Shown: piece by piece, positions 5,413 through 10,982 of the stretch
Layout: each line of letters opens with the position of its first letter
How positions within the stretch are numbered: position 1 is the first letter of the stretch
NCBI GenBank assembly: GCA_900546895.1
Contig: UREO01000077.1
Coordinates: 1-10,982 of the forward strand
DNA: 10,982 bases
Reading direction: 5' to 3'
Source: an uncultured Oscillospiraceae bacterium
Lineage (GTDB): Bacteria; Bacillota; Clostridia; Oscillospirales; Acutalibacteraceae
Translations under genes and position numbers: made by a program
The notes under the pieces: generated by a model
Told to the model about the DNA's origin: nothing
Databases searched by the model: none
The model's input: only the letters and a program-made list of their open reading frames with translations

Positions 5413-7347
5413 TTAAAATACAAATGCTTTGTCGTTGGCGGAATGCATTGCTCCGACAATCGTACCCGGCTTTTCTGTATCACCAATCAGTACCACTTTA
5501 TCAAATGCGGCTTCCATTTCCTCGTACAGCGCGCGGTTCGGCCTTACGCCAAGCGCCAAAACGACGACGTCGGCTTTGCGGGTAACTTCAACGGCGCTGG
5601 CTGTGACAGAAAGGGTGATTTCCCCATCCCCGACAGCTTTAATGGCGTGACCCGTCAGAATTTCAACCTTATTTTTATTGAGACGTTCCATCAGGTAGTG
5701 CAGGACGCTCGGATAAAGAGTGGTGCCGACGGCGTTCATCATTTCCACCACAGTGACCTGATTGTCCGGGCTCAGATACTCGGCTGTTTCCAGACCCGTG
5801 ACACCGCCGCCGATAATGGCAATATTTTTCCCTTTGAGTTTTACCTCTCCCGATAAAACCTGCTCCGCCAGTACTGCTTTTTCAACACCGGGGATTCTGG
5901 GAACCATCGGGTTTCCACCCTGGGCAAGGAAAACTCCGCAGGCACCGATTTTTTTGCAATCCTCAACAGAGCCAGAAGTATTTAAGCGTACTTCTACGCC
6001 CCATTTTTTCAGTTCCGCTTCCTGTGTGTCGATCAGTTCCGCAAGCAATTCTTTGTGTGGGGGAACCGAACCGTATTTAATGGTACCGCCGAGCCTGTCG
6101 CTCTTTTCAAACAGCACCGTTTTAAATCCTCTCTTAGCCAGCACCAATGCAGCCTGCATACCGCCCGGTCCGCCGCCGATAACAGCCACCGTGCGTCCGT
6201 TTCCGTTCTTTACAAGACGGTCGTCCCCGTGGGTCAGTTCCCGACCGAGAATCGGGTTGACCGTGCACTCGACCGGCCTGCCCTGATTGGCCACAAGGAA
6301 GCAGTTCATACAGCCGATACATTTGCGGATCAGGACGTCTTCCCCGCATTTTGCCTTATTGCCCCACTCGGCGTCAGCCAGCTGTCCGCGCGCAACGCCT
6401 ACGAAATCGGAGACACCTTCTTCCAAAAGCGCTTCGGCAAAGGCGGGATGCTTAATGGTGTTGACGGCGATTACCGGAATTTTGACATTTGCCTTAATGT
6501 TTTTGGCCAGATGCTTTTTCCAGCCCTCTGCAAAGCAGGACGGTTCAATGATCGTCGCGCCGGACTCATAGGTTCCGCAGCTCACATTTAGGCAAGCGAT
6601 TCCCAAGCTTTCAAGATATCTCGCGATATGGATGCATTCCTTTTCGTCGAGTCCATCCTCAATGAATTCGCTGCCGTCAATGCGGACGCACACCGGGAAA
6701 TCGGGACCGCAGGCAAAACGGATACCGACGATGATCTCGGTAATAAAGCGCATACGATTGAAGAAATCACCGCCGTATTTATCCGTACGATGATTGGTGT
6801 GCGGGCTTAAGAACTGGTTGACCAAATACCCGTGGGCGGCGTGAACCTCCACCCCGTCCATTCCCGCAATCTTGGCGATCACAGCGCCTTTCACAAATTT
6901 CTGCGCCATTGCCGTGACTTCCTCCGTGGTAAGCTCCCGCGGCATTTCGCCTATGATTTTGCACATCACCGGCGAGGGGGCGACAATCTGCTTTCCGTGC
7001 AGAAGCTTGCTCATCGTCTCATTTCCCGGATGGTGGAGCTGAAGGAAGATTTTCGTATCGTACGCATGCACCGCCTCTGCAAGCCGGACAAGACGGGGGA
7101 TGTGTTTGGAATCTGTCGCACACAGCTGGTTGCTTGTGCCGATTCCCGTTTCCTCGTCGATCCGGCAGATTTCGGTGATAATCAGCCCGCAGCCTCCCTT
7201 CGCCCGGTCGGCATAATACCGGATGATTTCGTCCGATGCTTCTCCTGTGGAAGACGCAAACCCGGTCCCCATCGCAGGCATAACGATTCTGTTTTTCAGT
7301 TCCAGTTTTCCGATTTTTCCTTTTTCAAAAAGCTTTGTGTACTTCAT
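5413..7347 (-). CDS. OYE-type enoate/dienoyl reductase, FMN + [4Fe-4S] + FAD/NAD(P) domains
   Basis: The protein has 644 residues from the chosen start, the normal length for the 2-enoate reductase / 2,4-dienoyl-CoA reductase family. Residues 1-340 form the FMN-binding barrel: KNRIVMPAM at 18-26, QLHHPGNE at 103-110, and HAAHGYL at 169-175, followed by FLSP and RTDKYGG. Four Cys at 343, 346, 349 and 361 should bind a [4Fe-4S] cluster. An FAD-type loop GGGPGG is at 391-396 and an NAD(P)-type loop GGGVTG at 513-518. Such enzymes pass hydride from NAD(P)H through FAD and the cluster to FMN, then reduce an activated C=C bond. I chose ATG 7347, with AAAGGG 8 nt upstream. A GTG at 7389 would add 14 residues but lacks a site. 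It is first in its operon and divergent from a PucR-type regulator. The substrate is unknown; known relatives act on enoates, bile-acid enones, isoflavones or bilirubin. Confidence 0.93.
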   Translation of the reverse strand: MKYTKLFEKGKIGKLELKNRIVMPAMGTGFASSTGEASDEIIRYYADRAKGGCGLIITEICRIDEETGIGTSNQLCATDSKHIPRLVRLAEAVHAYDTKIFLQLHHPGNETMSKLLHGKQIVAPSPVMCKIIGEMPRELTTEEVTAMAQKFVKGAVIAKIAGMDGVEVHAAHGYLVNQFLSPHTNHRTDKYGGDFFNRMRFITEIIVGIRFACGPDFPVCVRIDGSEFIEDGLDEKECIHIARYLESLGIACLNVSCGTYESGATIIEPSCFAEGWKKHLAKNIKANVKIPVIAVNTIKHPAFAEALLEEGVSDFVGVARGQLADAEWGNKAKCGEDVLIRKCIGCMNCFLVANQGRPVECTVNPILGRELTHGDDRLVKNGNGRTVAVIGGGPGGMQAALVLAKRGFKTVLFEKSDRLGGTIKYGSVPPHKELLAELIDTQEAELKKWGVEVRLNTSGSVEDCKKIGACGVFLAQGGNPMVPRIPGVEKAVLAEQVLSGEVKLKGKNIAIIGGGVTGLETAEYLSPDNQVTVVEMMNAVGTTLYPSVLHYLMERLNKNKVEILTGHAIKAVGDGEITLSVTASAVEVTRKADVVVLALGVRPNRALYEEMEAAFDKVVLIGDTEKPGTIVGAMHSANDKAFVF

Positions 7348-7522
7348 GAAACCAGCCCTTTCTTCCTTAAAGTTTGACTTTTCCGGCACGTGCTTTTTTT
7401 TTGCTTCGGCAAACTCTCTGTTAATAATATAACATACTCAATTGGGAAAAGATATAGACCTCTCACACAAAACCCTTGCCTTTTTTGTGCCTGATGACTA
7501 AAATGTAGTTGAGGTGATCGCT
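7348..7522. promoter_or_regulatory. Divergent control region between the OYE operon and the PucR-type regulator gene
   Basis: This AT-rich 175-bp stretch must hold both promoters. On the plus strand TTGCCT (7476-7481), 17 nt and TAAAAT (7499-7504) could drive the regulator, though the transcript would begin almost at its ribosome binding site. On the minus strand TATATT and TATTAT are present near 7419-7431, but no good -35 box is found at the right distance. That fits an operon needing an activator. A dyad, CACAAAA (7466-7472) and TTTTGTG (7483-7489) with a 10-bp centre, overlaps the plus -35 box and is a candidate regulator site. Confidence 0.5.
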
Positions 7523-9058
7523 TTGCTCTTCAGCAAAATAGTCGAGATATTATCTGGAAATTTAAAAATACCGCAATCAACAATTGGTAACAACTTACAA
7601 ATTTATGAATTGAAAGAGCTGGATTTAAAATCTGATTTGAGCAAATGTAAAAATGACATTCTGTACTTTGTGCGTGATGCATCCAGTTTAACGGACAGCG
7701 TTCCGCAGAATCTCATCTATACGGAATGCGCATCCGGCAAAGTATGCGGATCCTTTGTTAACTCCGCACAGATCGAATCCGGCAGCTATCAGGCGGCAGT
7801 GACCCTCGTCTGCGATATCCTGAACAGGGCTTACCGGATGCAGGCCCTGTACACATCAACGCTGCAGATGATTCTGAACGGGAAAGGCATTTCCGGTATC
7901 CTGAGTGATATTGCCGACAGAGCGGAGAGCTCCATCGTAATGATCGACATGAGCGGCAAAATTCTGGCACATTCGTTCCCCTTCCGTCTGCAGAACCCGC
8001 TTTGGACACAGAGCGTAAAGCAGGGCTATTGCCCGACTGAATTTATGGAGCATATCCGTATGCTCCGGCGTGAGAACGGAAAGCAGCCGGGTTCCGATCC
8101 CTATGTCCGTATCTGCGAAGAGATGCAGCTTTTTTACCTTTGCAGTAAGATCACGAAAAACGATATGATTTTCGGTTATATTTTCATGATTCAGCCAAGC
8201 AACGAATTCGGCGCGGACTGCTACGAAATGCTGTCCATCGTCAGTGGAACGCTGACGGAAACAACACTGAAACACCAAAATAAAATCACTCTGCGCTCAC
8301 ACCTTTACAGCGAAATGCTGACGGATATGCTGAATGGAATTTCAGAAAAGCAGGCGGCCACCCGTATCCATGTCAGCGAGCTCACATTTCCGCCCTTTAT
8401 GCGTGTTCTGACGGTTAAGCCGCTTTATTATCATGGTGAAGTCAGTCTGGCCGCGTCTATTCAGCCCCAGCTTGAAAACATCTTTCAGGTGGAGCAGAGC
8501 ATTGTATACCAGAAATCAATTGTGCTGATCATCGGAGTAAAAAAGAACCGGGCGGTTCCTCAGGAGCAGCTGGAGCTTCTCAAAACATTGTGCGCACAGA
8601 ACTATCTTTTAGCCGGAATCAGCAACTCCTTTTCCGATCCGGCAAAATTTCCGGAATATTACCGTCAGGCGGAAAAAGCCGTGATCCTTTCGCAAAAGAT
8701 GGACGCGAACGGCCTGATACACAGCTATGAAGACTATGCGTTTTTTGATATACTCGACCATCTTCCCGAAGAAATGAAACTCATGCACTACTGTCATCCC
8801 TCCCTCTCACTCCTCAGAGAATACGACCAGCAAAAAGACACCAAGCTGTATGAAACCCTGCGCACTTATACGCTTACCGGTTTTAATCAGAACAAGACGG
8901 CAGAAATTCTCTTTCTGCACCGTAACACGCTCAACTACAGACGCCAGAAAATTATGCAGGTTTCCGGAATCGACCTGGAGGATCCTCAGGTAAAATTCCT
9001 TTTGAGCTATTCTTTTGCCATTGACCTTTTTCTGGAAAAGAACACATTGTATTCATGA
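7523..9058 (+). CDS. PucR/CdaR-family transcriptional regulator
   Basis: It encodes 511 residues. The C-terminal ~60 residues carry the PucR-type helix-turn-helix (HTH_30): LRTYTLTGFNQNKTAEILFLHRNTLNYR, then KIMQVSGIDLEDPQ. The central part holds a GAF-like sensory region (ILSDIADRAESSIVMIDMSGKILAHSF), followed by the GGDEF-like spacer region usual in CdaR-type proteins (about residues 260-400). The N-terminal ~110 residues are not recognised. Members of this family usually activate catabolic operons when a substrate is present. I place the start at TTG 7523 because GAGGTGATC, an extended match to the 16S anti-Shine-Dalgarno, ends 6 nt before it; the in-frame GTG at 7514 lies inside that site. 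It is divergent from the OYE-SDR operon, its likely target. Confidence 0.9.
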   Translation: MLFSKIVEILSGNLKIPQSTIGNNLQIYELKELDLKSDLSKCKNDILYFVRDASSLTDSVPQNLIYTECASGKVCGSFVNSAQIESGSYQAAVTLVCDILNRAYRMQALYTSTLQMILNGKGISGILSDIADRAESSIVMIDMSGKILAHSFPFRLQNPLWTQSVKQGYCPTEFMEHIRMLRRENGKQPGSDPYVRICEEMQLFYLCSKITKNDMIFGYIFMIQPSNEFGADCYEMLSIVSGTLTETTLKHQNKITLRSHLYSEMLTDMLNGISEKQAATRIHVSELTFPPFMRVLTVKPLYYHGEVSLAASIQPQLENIFQVEQSIVYQKSIVLIIGVKKNRAVPQEQLELLKTLCAQNYLLAGISNSFSDPAKFPEYYRQAEKAVILSQKMDANGLIHSYEDYAFFDILDHLPEEMKLMHYCHPSLSLLREYDQQKDTKLYETLRTYTLTGFNQNKTAEILFLHRNTLNYRRQKIMQVSGIDLEDPQVKFLLSYSFAIDLFLEKNTLYS

Positions 9059-9159
9059 TTGATTTCAGAAATTCTATCATTTTCCACCGTTCAATATGAT
9101 TTCTTCATCAGTATCCCCTTTTATTCCCATGCGATTTCTGAATATGTATTCTTTCAAAT

Positions 9160-9206
9160 ACAGTCGCCCGCCGGAAAGGCTGGTTTCCTTCCCGGCGGGC
9201 GACTGT
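9160..9206 (+). terminator. Strong terminator hairpin between convergent genes
   Basis: A perfect 15-bp GC-rich stem pairs 9160-9174 (ACAGTCGCCCGCCGG) with 9192-9206, with a 17-nt loop. On the plus strand TATATTTT follows, a modest U-tract that would end the regulator transcript about 100 bp after its stop. On the minus strand the ABC transporter transcript runs into the same hairpin, followed by a weaker TATTTG. It is probably bidirectional. Confidence 0.85.
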
Positions 9207-9242
9207 GCCTATATTTTCCATAAAAAGCTCTTGGCTTGATAA

Positions 9243-9374
9243 CTTTATAAGTACCCTACTCTTCAACCTATTGATCCGGTTAAACTTTGCGCCGCAGCTG
9301 CCGAACTTTTCGACTGGAACTTTGTCGACGAGCGTGACGCTTTTGCCCATTATTATCTCGAAAAAACCGGGTAG
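9243..9374 (+). pseudogene. Possible C-terminal remnant of an unidentified gene
   Basis: A plus-strand frame is open for 43 codons after a TAA at 9240-9242, has no plausible start, and ends in TAG at 9372-9374, one base before the stop of the convergent ABC gene. Its composition looks like a real protein end, with segments such as LCAAAAELFDWNFVDERDAF and AHYYLEKTG. I do not recognise the family. It may be chance or the tail of a gene removed by deletion. Confidence 0.3.
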
Positions 9375-10343
9375 TCATTCGTAAAGATGACACGCCGTAA
9401 AATGGTCGCTTTCGACTTCTTTCAGCGCCGGGATTTCCTCCGCGCAGCGTTTGGTCGCATATTGGCACCGGCTGCGGAATTTACAGCCTGTCTGCACTCT
9501 TGTCTGCACGCCGATATCTGGAATGATATTGTCCAGACTGTGTATTTTGGGGTCCGGTTCCAGAATGGAGGACATAAGCATTTTGGTATACGGATGCAGG
9601 GGATTGCCGTACAGCTTTTCGGAGGAGGATACCTCGAGAAGATTTCCCAGGTACATAACTCCGATATTGTCACAGATATTCTGCATCACCTGCAATTGAT
9701 GGCTGATGAACAGATAGGTCAGCCCCAGCTCGGCCTGCAGCTTTTCGAGCATATGGACGATCTGCGCCTGCAGGGATACGTCAAGGGCTGATATCGGCTC
9801 GTCGCATAGCACAAAGCTCGGATTGACGGTCAGCGTTCTCGCTATGGAAATCCTCTGTCGCTGCCCGCCGCTGAATTCATGCGGGTATTTCAACAGATCG
9901 TCCTGCTTCAGCCCCACGACCTCCAGCATTTTGGAGGCGCGCTCTTTTCTTTCCGCCTTACTGTACAGGTTGTGTATCTGCATTGGTTCGCACAAAATAT
10001 CTAACACTGTCTGGCTTGGGTCGAGGGAGGCATAAGGGTCCTGAAACACGGACTGCATTTTTTTGCGGAACGGAGTCAGCTTTTTTTCCCCCATATGCCC
10101 GATTTCAGTGCCCTCGAAGTAGATTTCTCCCCCGGTTGGGTTATAATGGCGCACAATGCATTTGCCCACGGTGGACTTTCCGCTTCCCGATTCTCCCACA
10201 AGCCCGAAGGTCTCTCCTTTTTTAATGGAAAAGGAGATGCCGTCAACAGCTTTCAGGTATTCCGGCCTAAACGCAATGAGTCCCTTCGGCTTTTGCTTGA
10301 AATGCATTTTCAGGTCCTTCACTGTAATCAAATTCTCTTCCAT
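9375..10343 (-). CDS. Peptide-type ABC importer ATP-binding protein (OppF/DppF-like)
   Basis: It encodes 322 residues, the standard length for OppF. Walker A GESGSGKS is at 50-57, the Q-loop FQDPYASLDP at 100-109, the signature FSGGQRQR at 157-164, Walker B VLCDE at 178-182 and the switch His at 215 (FISH). The C-terminal oligopeptide-transporter extension with CKFRSRCQYA and CHLYE is present; in this group these Cys often bind a [4Fe-4S] cluster. Paired with the OppD-like subunit, it would power uptake of oligopeptides, dipeptides or nickel-type ligands; the permeases and binding protein lie outside the window. A GGAGGAG site precedes the ATG. The gene start lies inside the end of the preceding one. 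Confidence 0.95.
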   Translation of the reverse strand: MEENLITVKDLKMHFKQKPKGLIAFRPEYLKAVDGISFSIKKGETFGLVGESGSGKSTVGKCIVRHYNPTGGEIYFEGTEIGHMGEKKLTPFRKKMQSVFQDPYASLDPSQTVLDILCEPMQIHNLYSKAERKERASKMLEVVGLKQDDLLKYPHEFSGGQRQRISIARTLTVNPSFVLCDEPISALDVSLQAQIVHMLEKLQAELGLTYLFISHQLQVMQNICDNIGVMYLGNLLEVSSSEKLYGNPLHPYTKMLMSSILEPDPKIHSLDNIIPDIGVQTRVQTGCKFRSRCQYATKRCAEEIPALKEVESDHFTACHLYE

Positions 10344-10982
10344 GGCTCCTCCTTATATGGCATCGTGCGCAGTGCTGTCCGCCGTCGCAGTAAATTTCGG
10401 GAAGAGTGTTTCTGCATAGTTCCCCGGCATATTTGCACCGGCTTAAAAATGGGCACAATGCCTCATCTCGCGAGTCGTCGTCACCCTTTTCCACAAACTG
10501 TTCCGGATTCCACCCGGGCTTTGGCATACTTGCGATCAGCGCCTGCGTATACGGATGAAGCGGGTTGCTGAAGATGTCATCCGCCGTGCCCTCCTCCACG
10601 ATATATCCTCCGCACATCACTGCAATACGGGAACACATCTGCGCCACCACGCCCAAGTCGTGGGTGATGAGAATCACGCTTGTGCCGCTTTTCTTCTGCA
10701 GGCCTCTAAGCAAATGAAGAATCTGGGCCTGAATGGTGACGTCCAGCGCCGTGGTCGGTTCGTCGGCAATAATCAGCCTTGGGTTGCTGCTGATTGCCAT
10801 CGCGATCATCACGCGCTGCCGCATGCCGCCGCTCAGTTCATGAGGATAGCTTTTCAGGTTTTTCTCCGCGTCGGTAATTCCGACTGATTCCAGCAGCTCC
10901 AGAGCCCGCGTCCGCGCCTGCTTTTTCGTCATACGGCTGTGCCGTCGGATGACCTCGATCAGCTTGCTCCCTATGGTGTAGA
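10267..10982 (-). CDS. Peptide-type ABC importer ATP-binding protein (OppD/DppD-like), C-terminal part
   Basis: The frame is open to the window edge (238 codons); the true start and Walker A lie beyond it. An ATG at 10932 is internal, because coding continues upstream as YTIGSKLIEVIRRHSR. The signature LSGGMRQR, Walker B LIIADEP, the D-loop SALD equivalent (TTALDVT) and switch His (ITHD) are present. The Cys-rich tail follows (CPFLSRCKYAGELC, then QHCARCHI). Family members normally stop within a few residues of that last Cys motif. Here the frame runs 28 residues further, across the oppF-like ribosome binding site and into its coding region, overlapping it by 77 bp. A lost or shifted stop codon is possible. 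Confidence 0.93.
   Translation of the reverse strand, partial: YTIGSKLIEVIRRHSRMTKKQARTRALELLESVGITDAEKNLKSYPHELSGGMRQRVMIAMAISSNPRLIIADEPTTALDVTIQAQILHLLRGLQKKSGTSVILITHDLGVVAQMCSRIAVMCGGYIVEEGTADDIFSNPLHPYTQALIASMPKPGWNPEQFVEKGDDDSRDEALCPFLSRCKYAGELCRNTLPEIYCDGGQHCARCHIRRSHGREFDYSEGPENAFQAKAEGTHCV

Noticed and set aside
4561..5856. Long plus-strand open frames opposite the SDR and OYE genes (203-205 codons)
   Set aside because: They are antisense shadows: the minus-strand genes have full motif sets and ribosome binding sites, and these frames have neither.
5413..7347. Naming the enzyme BaiCD, FldZ, BilR or daidzein reductase
   Set aside because: All share this architecture; no diagnostic neighbour (other bai genes, fld genes, bilQ/bilS, tetrahydrodaidzein reductase) is present in the window.
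9108..9350. Minus-strand 80-codon frame after the ABC gene
   Set aside because: It runs through the strong terminator hairpin, has no clear ribosome binding site and no recognisable motif.

Overview
The window looks like a chromosomal accessory region of an anaerobic, probably endospore-forming Clostridia member (Bacillota). The grounds are strong AGGAGG-type ribosome binding sites, a collagen-like Gly-X-Pro protein of the spore-surface type, an IS3-family remnant, an anaerobe-type flavin/Fe-S enoate reductase, and a PucR/CdaR-type regulator. The species cannot be named. By eye, the first ~3 kb is more AT-rich than the rest and carries most of the gene debris.

Layout. (a) 1-319, minus: the start of a collagen-like protein, cut by the window edge. 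(b) 442-1001: one copy of a short structured repeat, directly abutted by a dead IS3-family transposase remnant. (c) 1198-2703, minus: a compact operon of TetR-type repressor, small four-helix membrane protein and short flavodoxin. Its consensus promoter is embedded in two near-identical palindromic operators. (d) 2718-2819, minus: a 33-codon N-terminal stub of an Old Yellow Enzyme (OYE) type reductase. (e) 2910-3002: three consecutive hairpins, including the intact copy of the structured repeat. (f) 3041-7347, minus: a four-gene operon read as OYE/enoate reductase, SDR, SDR, membrane protein, closed by a clear terminator. (g) 7523-9058, plus: a divergent PucR/CdaR-type regulator ending at a 15-bp-stem terminator. 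(h) 9375-10982, minus: the last two genes of a peptide-type ABC importer, the OppD-like one cut by the window edge.

How it may work together (inference): the operon at 3041-7347 looks like a reductive cassette. The OYE/Fe-S flavoenzyme would reduce an activated C=C bond, and the two related SDRs, both with an Asp that suggests NAD(H), would interconvert ketone and alcohol groups on the same molecule. The membrane protein could be its transporter and the divergent PucR-type protein its substrate-responsive regulator. The substrate cannot be read from the sequence. This cassette, the TetR/membrane/flavodoxin operon with its OYE stub, and the two-copy hairpin repeat are the parts most worth following up.
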